A DNA stretch of 32,250 nucleotides from Candidatus Heimdallarchaeota archaeon (GCA_023705905.1 BPTK01000020.1:1-32250); one strand, 5' to 3'; counted from the stretch's first letter, positions 1 to 9,270 are shown. Made by a program: numbers and translations. Notes: generated by a model not told the origin, from the sequence alone.

Positions 1-1111
1 TTTCAATATCTTCTATCGTGACACTAACGGTTGCTTGAGTTATAGCTACATTGCCTAGATCATCTGCGGGATTTTCATTACTTAATGTCGGTGGGTTATT
101 TGATGGTGCTGATTGTTCACTGCCGAAACTGCTCCAAGAAGGAGGAGTGTCTGAATATTTTCGGATTAACCAATTATCCAGGTAGGTGTCACATGGAACT
201 GTAGGACTTACACTCAGAGTGAAGAAATGATTTATGGCATCTATATCATTTCTCCACCCGCAATCAGTATCGCTATAAATGATGTCCCTATTTTCATCCA
301 ATACCTTTATGTCACAAGTATGAGCAACAAGATTAAAGTTTTCAAACACAAAAATGTACCAAGTATCCTCAGAATAATCTCCTACATCATTCCAACTTCC
401 ATCAAAATAGCCAATCCAAGGATCACTATTTCTAAAACCACCATACCACCCCCAAGTGTCCTGGGTGGGTGTAGTCTGGCTCTGAAATGAAAATAGATGA
501 TAATTTGCCTCATTAATGTTTGGGAGATAAACTGCCACTTCTAATGTTTTATCGGCTACATCGACTGGTCTACGAAAAACAGTACATTGCCCTGATGTGG
601 TAATTTGATTTGCACTATAGCTTCCGGTACGTGCATAATCACTACTTTGAACCATATCACCATCAGGCGCCCCCTGATAAATTTCTTCTGTCCAATTGCC
701 TACCCCATCTTCTGCACCATCAAAAGCGTCAAATACGGCATAGCCATCGCTTGTAGTTGAAACACCCGAATTACCATAAAACATTTCGAAACTGCTATAA
801 TTACCAGAATTATTTACCCACACCCAGACATAACTACCAGAAACAATCTTCTCAAACCAATAGGGTAATTCTGTCGCATTATTATATACGAAACGTAAAT
901 CATCAAAATCAGGTTGACAGTGACCCTCACAAGAAACATCGCCACCACCATCATATGATACATTCAAAAGCAACTGATACTCATCTATTTTATTGGCAAT
1001 ATTACATGTTTTATGATAATCCCAATCATTATTCCACCATGGATTATCAGCTTCAACTATTGAAAGTGGGAAAAATGATGAAATAAGGCAAGAGATTATA
1101 AGCCCTATCAA
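1..1111 (-). CDS. N-terminal part of DUF2341-like/lectin-like surface protein (truncated by window edge)
   Basis: Copy of 26658-27768; the start corresponds to 27768. N-terminus WWNNDWDYHKTCNI...LPYWFEKIVSGSYVWVWVNNSGNYSSFEMFYGN resembles DUF2341. Confidence 0.8.
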   Translation of the reverse strand, partial: MIGLIISCLISSFFPLSIVEADNPWWNNDWDYHKTCNIANKIDEYQLLLNVSYDGGGDVSCEGHCQPDFDDLRFVYNNATELPYWFEKIVSGSYVWVWVNNSGNYSSFEMFYGNSGVSTTSDGYAVFDAFDGAEDGVGNWTEEIYQGAPDGDMVQSSDYARTGSYSANQITTSGQCTVFRRPVDVADKTLEVAVYLPNINEANYHLFSFQSQTTPTQDTWGWYGGFRNSDPWIGYFDGSWNDVGDYSEDTWYIFVFENFNLVAHTCDIKVLDENRDIIYSDTDCGWRNDIDAINHFFTLSVSPTVPCDTYLDNWLIRKYSDTPPSWSSFGSEQSAPSNNPPTLSNENPADDLGNVAITQATVSVTIEDIE

Positions 1112-1131
1112 AAATATTTTTTTAGCTTCTT

Positions 1132-1587
1132 TTATTCGTCTGATGCTGCAATCCCTCCTTCAGATAATAAATGCATGACAGATAACGCAATTAGGATACC
1201 AATCAGGGAGAAAAATAGATACAAAGCCATTCCCATGCTTGGTCTGATTGTAGGATTCAATGAATAATAAATATTCCAGAGAAGACCTGCAGTACCAATC
1301 ACGCCATGCGATAATAACCCTGCGAATATGCCGATATTGATGACAGCTGATCCTTGGATGTTGGCTAATTTAGAGACAACTATCGCTACGAGAATCCCTG
1401 ACAATAGTGATACTAGGATGTTCTTAGCGATATGGGACCAAATAAGAGATGTGGCACCAACTTCATCATATTGACCCACTCCTTCTTCATCGACATAAGC
1501 AGGACCTGTAATGCTAAGGATTGAAAAAGTAGAGATTACAAAACTGAAAATTATAAGAAAAATGCTAATCTGCATTAGTTTCATCAT
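1132..1587 (-). CDS. Small multi-TM protein (about 151 aa)
   Basis: ORF 1132..1692; start re-assigned to MMKLMQISIFLIIFS, which overlaps the stop of the upstream 983-aa gene by ATGA. Hydrophobic segments throughout. Confidence 0.75.
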   Translation of the reverse strand: MMKLMQISIFLIIFSFVISTFSILSITGPAYVDEEGVGQYDEVGATSLIWSHIAKNILVSLLSGILVAIVVSKLANIQGSAVINIGIFAGLLSHGVIGTAGLLWNIYYSLNPTIRPSMGMALYLFFSLIGILIALSVMHLLSEGGIAASDE

Positions 1588-4535
1588 GTTTTTTTGTCCT
1601 CCTTCTCCGTTTGCCTTCCTGCTAATGCCGCCCAAAGACCCAAAATGAATATGAACAATCCAGCAGCACCAAGAACTACGCCCTGAATCCAAGAATAATT
1701 TGCGAAAAGAGATTCAAGACCCGCGATTGCACCTGCAGCAAGGATAAATATGAGACCTTCAACCATCAGACCCACATGTGCCTGCTCAGGCTTAAATGAT
1801 AGAAGACCAAGTAATGCAAGTATCAAAACTCCAAGATATGCATATCCGACACTTATGCCCCCTGCCGACACCGGTGAAGGGCCGAAAAACAGAGCTAATA
1901 TGTCATCTAATGTAGAAACATCTGTTATAATGTAGCTTTGCTTTGTCAATATGGGGATCCAGCCAGTGGTAAATGTTCCCAATGCCTGAAAAGTGACGTT
2001 GATGCGCCATACGTATTCCTCATCTTTATCGTAGCCGTCAACAGTTGTGAATGTAAAGTTATAATTATTTATTCCCCCCATTTCCTCAGTATAGACTATT
2101 GTTCTATTATGATAATTTGCTACTGACATGCTCACGCTTATTGTGCTCTCTGTGAGGTCCGTATAGTCCAGATACAACAATGTATCGCTTCTCCCTAAGG
2201 AAACATCAATATGATCCCAAATTGCATACTCAAAAAGCATTTCAGCGGGTATTGTAATAACAACTGAATCTTCTGCACCCGTGGGGGCTTTACCGATGTA
2301 CTCCAACTCAGCTACATCTGATTTTATACCCATATAATAGATTTTTCCAAACACCAACGTAGGAGTGATTTGCATATCAAGATCGAGATATTCTGAATGA
2401 ATAATCATCTTATCTCCGTTTTTAGCATACAAATATATATATACATATGCATTGTCTTCATAAGAAAAAGAACCATGATTATCTGCAAAAGTATATTGAT
2501 ATTCACCTAAAAATGTTTTATTAGCCCAGTTTGCCATTGTACCTAATGCAAGTGGAACATATTCAAGATCAGTCCGTAGATAAAAAGTGATATTCTGACC
2601 TTCAAACTGATCAACTACCAAAGTTCTAGTACAAAAATCAGCGTTTTCCCAGAACCACCAAACAGTGTCGTATCCTTTCCATTGAAACTCCATCTCACGT
2701 GGGAGATTAGTTGCATTGATAGTCCAAGATCCATCCGTTTCATCAGTATCGGTAAGATTTGAATCCGTGATATACCATTCTTTGCCTTCCTCATAATAAT
2801 TCTCCTCAAAACTACCACCCAATATGTGCGGCCCTAGAGAAGAAAAATACCGCACATAAAAAATATGTTTATGATAATCCCGGGTGTCAAGATTGAGCGG
2901 GATGTATCCATATGTTGAATTTTCATATCTTACACTGATGGTATAGAGACCTGAAAGTGTTGTGCCTGATGTAGTTGTACGTCCCTGACTCTTAGACCAC
3001 AATATGGGAGAATGGGTGTCATTGACATATGTCCATGCAGAGAAAAAATAGGTTGTACTAGATAACAATGCTGATTTATTATACCACGTTCCAGTATCAT
3101 TATAAATCTCCACACCTTCAGTCCAAGTAGGATAAGAATCATTACTCATCCGTATAATCGTTGATTGATTTGCTGAAGTATCAGCGTCAAAAGAATTAGT
3201 CCAGGACAAATTTATGGACCCATAGCCCTCGTTATTAACTTCAAAATCATTTGGGGGGCTTGTTGGTGGCATGATAAAATATTTTTCTTCTCCAAAATGA
3301 TATTCTTCACCATCATTGTACCAAGCCATATAATGATAATAAGTTGATGCATTGGCATCTATCATTAGCCAATAACCACCAGTATGATCTGAAAGATCTG
3401 AAAAGGCGGTCTCATTATTCTCATGAACGGTTTGATTTACAGAATTATTTCCCCATAAAAAACCAACGTCTCCCGTTACATTATAACATAGCCCAAAGAT
3501 TTCAATGGATGTTGAAGAATAAATTATCTCCAAAAGAGTATATATGTGAAAATATGAATTTACATAAATTGTTGACGAGTAATTTCCCATATTCCCGTGA
3601 TAATCTCTGCATTTAACCCTATATGCACATTCCGTATTTTCAGAAGCAATACTATGATCTACATATGTTGGTGATTCCTGCCACCCTGAATCCGTTCCAT
3701 TCCCTGTGATTTCATCAAAATAATAGAGAATAGGTGGATCTGCATCAGAAACAGTTGTCGCAGTCATTGTAATGGAATACGCTGCAATAGGCTCAGGTTC
3801 TGAATCCCATGTTGACGGATCGGGGCTAGGTGGCGCGTCATCTGTATCGTACTTGTATACCATGTGCAGTCCATCATTGACCATCCAGAAGAAGTTGCCA
3901 TCAGTACAAATAGATGTGCCTGTAATGAAACCATAATCCCAATGAAAATCCGCATCTTCCCCATCCATATGATATTTATAGACTTCTTTTTGAGTGTAGT
4001 TTGTAAGCCAAATATTGACACCATCCGTAGCTATTCCCATGCATTGCTGATCTGGAGTCCAACAACCGATATAATTGCCCTGCAGATCATACTTTTCCAC
4101 CTTGTTTTGATCGTGGAGAACAATCCATAGAAAACCATCATAACTTGTAATCTCACCAGGCCCCAGATTCACATTTGCCGTCCAATTACCATTATATCCC
4201 CCGCTCAGCGTATAATTATGGATTTTTGCTGTGCCTGCATCCCGAATATATATGAAATTCCCATATTTGGCGATTCCACCATTATCAAATCCTTCCGTAT
4301 GTGTAGTTTCAAAAGAACTCAAATAATCCCCTTCCATATCAAATTTATAGACATACCCATAATAATCCAATATCCAAATATTAACCCCATCTGTTGTGAT
4401 CCCCCCCGTCTTTGTGGAAGGTGAAGTTGACCACATTCCAGCATAATCTCCTTCCCCTGCATTGATATTTATAGAGAATACTGAGAGAAAAATAAGAAAA
4501 ACAATTATGATTGGTAACATTTTTTTAGTTTCCAT
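1584..4535 (-). CDS. 983-aa surface protein: signal peptide, beta-propeller-like repeats, FN3/Ig-like region, C-terminal multi-TM
   Basis: Signal sequence MLPIIIVFLIFLSVFSI; repeated DGVNIWxxxY..VYKxDMxGxY motifs; C-terminal hydrophobic helices; many N-x-S/T sequons; GGAGG upstream of the start. Confidence 0.85.
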   Translation of the reverse strand: METKKMLPIIIVFLIFLSVFSININAGEGDYAGMWSTSPSTKTGGITTDGVNIWILDYYGYVYKFDMEGDYLSSFETTHTEGFDNGGIAKYGNFIYIRDAGTAKIHNYTLSGGYNGNWTANVNLGPGEITSYDGFLWIVLHDQNKVEKYDLQGNYIGCWTPDQQCMGIATDGVNIWLTNYTQKEVYKYHMDGEDADFHWDYGFITGTSICTDGNFFWMVNDGLHMVYKYDTDDAPPSPDPSTWDSEPEPIAAYSITMTATTVSDADPPILYYFDEITGNGTDSGWQESPTYVDHSIASENTECAYRVKCRDYHGNMGNYSSTIYVNSYFHIYTLLEIIYSSTSIEIFGLCYNVTGDVGFLWGNNSVNQTVHENNETAFSDLSDHTGGYWLMIDANASTYYHYMAWYNDGEEYHFGEEKYFIMPPTSPPNDFEVNNEGYGSINLSWTNSFDADTSANQSTIIRMSNDSYPTWTEGVEIYNDTGTWYNKSALLSSTTYFFSAWTYVNDTHSPILWSKSQGRTTTSGTTLSGLYTISVRYENSTYGYIPLNLDTRDYHKHIFYVRYFSSLGPHILGGSFEENYYEEGKEWYITDSNLTDTDETDGSWTINATNLPREMEFQWKGYDTVWWFWENADFCTRTLVVDQFEGQNITFYLRTDLEYVPLALGTMANWANKTFLGEYQYTFADNHGSFSYEDNAYVYIYLYAKNGDKMIIHSEYLDLDMQITPTLVFGKIYYMGIKSDVAELEYIGKAPTGAEDSVVITIPAEMLFEYAIWDHIDVSLGRSDTLLYLDYTDLTESTISVSMSVANYHNRTIVYTEEMGGINNYNFTFTTVDGYDKDEEYVWRINVTFQALGTFTTGWIPILTKQSYIITDVSTLDDILALFFGPSPVSAGGISVGYAYLGVLILALLGLLSFKPEQAHVGLMVEGLIFILAAGAIAGLESLFANYSWIQGVVLGAAGLFIFILGLWAALAGRQTEKEDKKT

Positions 4536-4788
4536 CCTGGTCCTCCTTCTCCTTCTTCTTCTTCTTTTTCGATAGATACATCAGACAACCAGCCATGGAC
4601 AATACAATTACAAAGCCGAGAATGAACTTGAGATTTTGATATTCCGCATCATGTGACGTTCCCCCTATCGATTCTTCCATTTCAACAAATTCATCTATCA
4701 TCATTGAGAATGCAGCAATACACACAATGAACAATAGCAGGAATACCCCAATTCTACCCATCAGAGTGATGTCGCTTAGATCCACCAT
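4525..4788 (-). CDS. 87-aa two-TM protein with lysine-rich tail
   Basis: Two hydrophobic segments, KKKKKKEKE tail; overlapping starts/stops with neighbours. Confidence 0.8.
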   Translation of the reverse strand: MVDLSDITLMGRIGVFLLLFIVCIAAFSMMIDEFVEMEESIGGTSHDAEYQNLKFILGFVIVLSMAGCLMYLSKKKKKKEKEDQDGN

Positions 4789-5024
4789 TATTCTCGCTTC
4801 TCCTGCACTTCTCTCCAGAGTGCGAATGATTGCTTTACAAAATAGACGCCGGGAACAATAGTCCAGATGAAAAAGGCTATAGGTTTCAGAGGGTGCACCA
4901 CAGGCATAAATACTTTTGCTACGTCAATAACGGCATTGATGACAAAATAGCCAACCCCGAACAAAAACAGATTGCGTGCGAAGGCGTATATCTCCTTTAG
5001 CATGAGCACATGTAATGTGCTCAT
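4788..5024 (-). CDS. 78-aa two-TM protein (start may be Met8 at 5003)
   Basis: Hydrophobic segments; ends directly at the start of the 87-aa gene; TATA-like elements upstream. Confidence 0.75.
   Translation of the reverse strand: MSTLHVLMLKEIYAFARNLFLFGVGYFVINAVIDVAKVFMPVVHPLKPIAFFIWTIVPGVYFVKQSFALWREVQEKRE
5002..5024. promoter_or_regulatory. Perfect inverted repeat over the start region of the 78-aa gene
   Basis: ATGAGCACAT-GTA-ATGTGCTCAT; TATA-like AATATAAA (5025-5032) and CATTTATAGCAC (5042-5053) adjacent. Confidence 0.6.
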
Positions 5025-5248
5025 AATATAAATAATAGTAACATTTATAGCACATTTGCGGGAAATAGAGTATATAATCCCCCGCCCCCACTCCTATAGT
5101 ATTAATTATTTCATTATACTCATTGTTTTGAATCTAGTCTTATTACCACGTCATGTCGCCCGAAAAAAGATGTGCTATTTTAAAAAAAGTTTGATTAAAG
5201 ATTCTTTGAACGACTAAAACTCAATGAAAAACTAATTCGAAACCCTCT

Positions 5249-6139
5249 TCATACTGTTTGTATGCCCCTCTTTTCAGCTAGTCTTTCCAATGCTCGTTTT
5301 AGCTCTCTATTATCCTCTTCTAATCGTTCGATGGCAGGGTTTCTTTCCTCCGTTTTTGAAAGAATGCCCTGTGTTCTCACGTATCCCTCTAGTTGCTGTT
5401 CAAATGTTAGAGGGTATGGTTGAGGGTATGGTTGCATGCCTGGTGGATAGAATTGCTGCTGTTGAGATGGCAGGGGGTTTACTGGTATTGGATATTGATT
5501 TGGAACATTCCATCCTTGAGGCGGCTGTTGTGTAGGTATAGTACCATATGACAGAGTGGGCTGTGCCTCAGGTACTCTCATTCCTTGATACGGCTGCTGC
5601 CAATACTCGGCTTTTTTCCGTTGTAGATCTTGATACTTTTGAACTTCGAATGAATAGGCTTCAGCTATAGCTGCTGCAATCTCTGGAGTCATGTTTTTTT
5701 GCAATCTCACAATATCACCCTGGAGCTGTGCGGGTTGCGGTAGCTCACCTGCTCTAAGCTGAACACGATCGACGAGAATGGCGATTGTTCTCTTTTTTAG
5801 TCCATACTGATGTGGTTTACCGTTCAGAAAATGTTCGAACCATTCGGATGGTTCAAGATCTTCGATATTAACCACAGTAGCTGGAGGCTCTACATCTTTT
5901 ACAACGGGTTCCATCTGTTGCTGTTCTGATAATGCTTTTTGAACTTCATCTCTTATTATTTGCTGGATATCTTGTGTTTCTGCTGGTTGCACGGATGTTG
6001 TGGTTGTTTCTTGGATAACTGGAACTTTTGGTTCACCTTGTGATGATGGTATTAATGGAGGGTATCCCCCCTGTTCAACGGATTTTCGAGTTGTTGGTTG
6101 TATTTCTGGTGGCAAAATGTTTTCCCGTATTTTATTCAT
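5249..6139 (-). CDS. Pro/Gln-rich protein with C-terminal coiled coil (about 296 aa)
   Basis: ORF 5249..6196; likely start MNKIRENILPPEIQP; QPPQ/PYPQPYP-rich, C-terminal RLEEDNRELKRALERLAEKRG. Confidence 0.75.
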   Translation of the reverse strand: MNKIRENILPPEIQPTTRKSVEQGGYPPLIPSSQGEPKVPVIQETTTTSVQPAETQDIQQIIRDEVQKALSEQQQMEPVVKDVEPPATVVNIEDLEPSEWFEHFLNGKPHQYGLKKRTIAILVDRVQLRAGELPQPAQLQGDIVRLQKNMTPEIAAAIAEAYSFEVQKYQDLQRKKAEYWQQPYQGMRVPEAQPTLSYGTIPTQQPPQGWNVPNQYPIPVNPLPSQQQQFYPPGMQPYPQPYPLTFEQQLEGYVRTQGILSKTEERNPAIERLEEDNRELKRALERLAEKRGIQTV

Positions 6140-6213
6140 TTGATCTCCATTGTTTGATTTCAAAAAAAAGATAGATGCAATCAGTGCTGTATGCATTGAT
6201 TGCCAATCCGGTA

Positions 6214-6417
6214 TTACTCTTCTGTTTTGTCTTCTGGGGTTTCCTTGGGCTTCTCATCAACTTCTTCTTTTTTCTCCACGGGTTTTTTTATGCTACATTT
6301 TTCATTTTCGTCTATGACCCGATTGATCACCCCATCATAACTTTCTCCGAATTTTCCCATGTCGCTTAGTTTTTTGTCGGTTGCCTCAGATATTTTTATG
6401 GCTTTTTCTTTTCCCAT
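6214..6417 (-). CDS. RHH-like small protein with acidic tail
   Basis: AIKISEATDKKLSDMG...DGVINRVIDENEK matches the RHH/CopG-like pattern; homologous to 31930..32172. Confidence 0.7.
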   Translation of the reverse strand: MGKEKAIKISEATDKKLSDMGKFGESYDGVINRVIDENEKCSIKKPVEKKEEVDEKPKETPEDKTEE

Positions 6418-6545
6418 TATATTTCACCTAGTTAACATAGTTCACTGAGTATAAATAGTTTTCTCAATGATGAATGCTATGCCTTCAGCACTACAGAGAT
6501 AATGCCTTCACGCCTGTTCTCTGCAAACATTTTTAGAGAAAATAC

Positions 6546-7310
6546 TTAACGTGCTTGAATTGGCCATCCCTGATTGAAACAATTTGCACAGGGAATATAC
6601 AGCTGTGACTTTGACATAGGTTGCCCACATGCATAACAAACGATCACATCTCCCCGTTGTTCCCCATCAGAAACACCCCGTAGATATCCATCATTATCTG
6701 CTTGTGCCTTCACCTGTTTCAATTCAGCAGGATGCTCTCTTTTCATCTGACTGATTTGCCCCTCAAGCTCTTTTATAATTTTATCACGAGGGACCACATA
6801 CGCATCCAACATCTCCTGAGTATACCAATGACTTCCTTTCTGCAGGTAATTTGGATTAAATTGTTTATCGATTACGTCCCTCTGATAGTCAGCGATGATT
6901 TTTCGTTTTTCCTCAATCTCTCTCAGTTGTTTCCCACGAACAAGATCTCCCTCATCCTCATCAAGTTTTTTCTCTACTTCTTCAGCAAGACGTTCAGAAT
7001 GCTTCTTGATCTTCGTATGTTCAATCTGCGCCCGAGTAGGTGCCAACTCCTTTTCATACTCCATCTGCGTACCCATCTCCCGTAAATCATCAACATCAAC
7101 AACCCCCGGTTCTTGCTCCAATTCTTTTTGCTCCAATTCTTCTCTTTCCTCTTCTTGTTCTACTTCCATCTTGCGTACCTCATGCTCTTTTCTGATATCA
7201 TTTATACTGTGAGGAGAATGATTATATTTCTGTCCAAGAAAATAATTAGTAACACCTGGATCGCTCTCAATATCCTTGATGATTTTTCCTCTTTCTTTCT
7301 TACCAATCAT
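6546..7310 (-). CDS. HTH-like N-terminus, long coiled coil, C-terminal Zn-ribbon protein
   Basis: Start at MIGKKERGKI; E/K/Q-rich helix; C-terminal CYACGQPM...CANC. Confidence 0.75.
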   Translation of the reverse strand: MIGKKERGKIIKDIESDPGVTNYFLGQKYNHSPHSINDIRKEHEVRKMEVEQEEEREELEQKELEQEPGVVDVDDLREMGTQMEYEKELAPTRAQIEHTKIKKHSERLAEEVEKKLDEDEGDLVRGKQLREIEEKRKIIADYQRDVIDKQFNPNYLQKGSHWYTQEMLDAYVVPRDKIIKELEGQISQMKREHPAELKQVKAQADNDGYLRGVSDGEQRGDVIVCYACGQPMSKSQLYIPCANCFNQGWPIQAR

Positions 7311-7379
7311 AAATATCAAATCCAATCATGGCAATATATATTTTTCTATCAAGAAAACTGCAAAAAACTACACTATTTT

Positions 7380-7475
7380 CTGCAACATCATGCAAAACAA
7401 TGTAGAAATAATGCGAAATTAATGCAAATATAATGTAGAAACACATGCAAAACCATGTAATTATACTTGCAGAAA
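7380..7475. repeat. Cluster of short TGCAAA/ATGTA direct repeats
   Basis: ATGCAAAACAATGTAGAAATA, ATGCGAAATTA, ATGCAAATATAATGTAGAAACAC, ATGCAAAACCATGTAA in tandem in an intergenic region. Confidence 0.6.
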
Positions 7476-7507
7476 TATTAAAAAACATTATCTAAAAAAT
7501 AAAAAAT

Positions 7508-7586
7508 CTAGGGGGTCCGGGAAGGTCTGGGATATATGGAGTATACACCCTACTGGACTGGCAGGTATATTCACGTAGCCCCCTAG
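7508..7586. other. GC-rich inverted-repeat element, possible structured RNA, terminator or att
   Basis: CTAGGGGG (7508-7515) / CCCCCTAG (7579-7586) enclosing TCCGGGAAGGTCTGGGA etc. in an otherwise very AT-rich intergenic region. Confidence 0.5.
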
Positions 7587-7628
7587 CGTATTAGTTCATA
7601 GTGAAAACTGCGTACTCAACATATGCAT

Positions 7629-8075
7629 CTAGCACAATATCTCCAGCTCAAACTTATCGAAAGCCAGCGTCAGCACCAGCATACACACAAGCGAACTAAA
7701 CATAAACACCCCATCAAGCTTACTCTGTATCTCACCAAATACAAGAACAACCAGTGGCAGTATAATTATGAACCGTAACGTCAAAAAACTAAATTCTTCA
7801 TGTCTGGTTGTAATGGCGACATGCCGTGAATGCCTAGACTGGCTGATGAATAGATAAACGAAAGCAAACACCATGAATGCTGTCGACCACTGTCCAGCGA
7901 TCATCCACACAATATCCAGCTCAAAATGAAAAAGAAAAAGATAAACTGTAAGGAACATCAATGGCGTAGCAACAACAAAACAACCATTAGACCTACGAGC
8001 ATAATTCTTGAAATAATGCCTATGAGGCATGAACTTCTTAGACTTTTTTTGCTTCATAAGGAAGACACCACACAT
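7629..8075 (-). CDS. 148-aa multi-TM protein
   Basis: Several hydrophobic segments; overlaps the upstream HELLH-protein gene. Confidence 0.7.
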   Translation of the reverse strand: MCGVFLMKQKKSKKFMPHRHYFKNYARRSNGCFVVATPLMFLTVYLFLFHFELDIVWMIAGQWSTAFMVFAFVYLFISQSRHSRHVAITTRHEEFSFLTLRFIIILPLVVLVFGEIQSKLDGVFMFSSLVCMLVLTLAFDKFELEILC

Positions 8076-8565
8076 GAGAAATTATCAGGATGACCCCTGA
8101 GATTTGGAGGAAAATATATGGCGTAAATAAAAACAGGAAGCTCAATGGGAAAATAATAACGTATGGTGCCATCCCTATTCGCCATCGATGTTTTTCCATG
8201 GCTTCTTTATTAGGGAAAATAACGTCAAATCCTTCCATAGTGATGTTCTTCTGTGTATAAGGTATCTTGACTATATTAATAGAATACCATTCAGTCTTGT
8301 AGCCCAACTGTATGGTAATTATGTAATGGAGAAGCTCATGAGCGAGAAATATAGAGGTGCAGATAGGGATAACAGCAAGTAGTTCCCCCGCCCAACTAAC
8401 ATATTGATAGATTGCGATAGAAATTATGATGAAGACAACGGTATAAATCAACATATGAATAAACCATTGCCGTACTGATTCTGTAAGTCCATAAAGAAAT
8501 CTATGTGCATCATCTTCAGCCTCTCCCCACTTTTCCTTTCTTGTTTGTTTCTTCTTATGTGCCAT
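8038..8565 (-). CDS. Membrane zincin-like protein (DUF3267-like, putative metalloprotease)
   Basis: FLAHELLHYIITIQLGYKTEWYSI within a multi-TM protein: HExxH motif in TM context. Confidence 0.7.
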   Translation of the reverse strand: MAHKKKQTRKEKWGEAEDDAHRFLYGLTESVRQWFIHMLIYTVVFIIISIAIYQYVSWAGELLAVIPICTSIFLAHELLHYIITIQLGYKTEWYSINIVKIPYTQKNITMEGFDVIFPNKEAMEKHRWRIGMAPYVIIFPLSFLFLFTPYIFLQISGVILIISHVWCLPYEAKKV

Positions 8566-8585
8566 CTTTCAAATACCTCCATCAT

Positions 8586-8849
8586 TTATTTTTTAGTATG
8601 AGTTTGAACTCTTTTTGTTTGTAATCGCCTATTGAATTTAACACCTTTATAATCATCAACATAATTGTTTTTCTGTCTTCTATAATAGGTAACACCACAT
8701 CGCATCTTCTGTTCAAAACTACTACAATGTGGATAACGAAAGATTGAATCAACTATAACATCGCCTATTGCTCTAGCAACTACATATTCAATCATTCCAA
8801 TGAAACCATCACTCATCTTTAACGCCACGCCTATATAATTCCAACTCAA
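8586..8849 (-). CDS. Hypothetical basic protein, 87 aa
   Basis: ORF in the co-directional array. Confidence 0.5.
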   Translation of the reverse strand: MSWNYIGVALKMSDGFIGMIEYVVARAIGDVIVDSIFRYPHCSSFEQKMRCGVTYYRRQKNNYVDDYKGVKFNRRLQTKRVQTHTKK

Positions 8850-8914
8850 CTCTTGTTTTTAATCTCATCAATGCAAATATAGACATATCTCCTAAATTCA
8901 TTCTTCTTTATCTC

Positions 8915-9031
8915 CTATCCCTGCAATATTCCTACAATAGTCCAGAAGGTTATACATATGATTCCTTCTATAGCAAAAGTCAAAACTATGTGCTTTTCAA
9001 TCCATTTATTCACATTCATCTTATCTCTCAT
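8915..9031 (-). CDS. 38-aa single-TM protein (not in ORF track)
   Basis: MRDKMNVNKWIEKHIVLTFAIEGIICITFWTIVGILQG*; ATGA overlap with the stop of 9028..9270. Confidence 0.6.
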   Translation of the reverse strand: MRDKMNVNKWIEKHIVLTFAIEGIICITFWTIVGILQG

Positions 9032-9270
9032 TCCTCAATATCATCATAAAATATATCTTTTTGTTTCACAGCATCATATTGCTGCCAATCCTGCCAAAAC
9101 GTCTTCAGTGGCCTCATAGGACGAAACTGTTTCGGCTCACGCAATATATTTGGGTTGACGTTAGCAACCAAAGTTCCATCAAGATGCTCATGATAAACAT
9201 AAGGACGGAGATCTGTCGCATCATATTCAAAAAACATACCACACCAACACTTCAATTCAGGCATCAACAT
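9028..9270 (-). CDS. Hypothetical protein, about 80 aa (start may be 9264)
   Basis: MPELKCWCGMFFEYDATDL...; in the overlapped gene chain. Confidence 0.65.
   Translation of the reverse strand: MLMPELKCWCGMFFEYDATDLRPYVYHEHLDGTLVANVNPNILREPKQFRPMRPLKTFWQDWQQYDAVKQKDIFYDDIEE

Larger units (their letters stand above)
1..5078. repeat. Left copy of a 5,078-bp direct repeat (identical to 26658-31735)
   Basis: All ORFs in 227-5024 reappear at +26,657 with identical translations; spot-compared nucleotide lines match; first mismatch c5079 vs g31736. Confidence 0.95.

Noticed and set aside
227-490. Plus-strand ORF (and its copy 26884..27147)
   Set aside because: Antisense to the convincing surface-protein gene; composition is the reverse-frame shadow.
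757-1086. Plus-strand ORF with His-rich stretch (copy 27414..27743)
   Set aside because: Antisense shadow of the DUF2341-like N-terminus; the His run is the complement of coding codons.
1132-1692. 186-aa start of the small TM protein
   Set aside because: The first 35 residues read through the 983-aa gene in another frame; the internal MMKLMQ start has ATGA coupling and a signal-like helix.
2615-4024. Minus-strand alternative-frame ORFs inside the 983-aa gene (2615..2818, 2930..3142, 3764..4024)
   Set aside because: Entirely embedded in a convincing longer gene without supporting start signals or domain features.
1-5078. Simple terminal redundancy of a closed circular contig
   Set aside because: A pure closure overlap should run to the contig end. 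Here identity stops at 31735 and a diverged homologous tail of about 515 bp follows, so simple redundancy alone is insufficient.
6702-7433. Three plus-strand ORFs (Ser/Phe/Leu-rich)
   Set aside because: Antisense to the E/K-rich coiled-coil gene 6546..7310 or noncoding; low-complexity shadow frames.
7300-7488. Minus-strand 62-aa ORF
   Set aside because: Overlaps the repeat cluster and the downstream gene start; codons are dictated by the TGCAAAA/ATGTA repeats.
7508-7586. tRNA gene
   Set aside because: No GTTCRANNC T-loop and no plausible cloverleaf on either strand.
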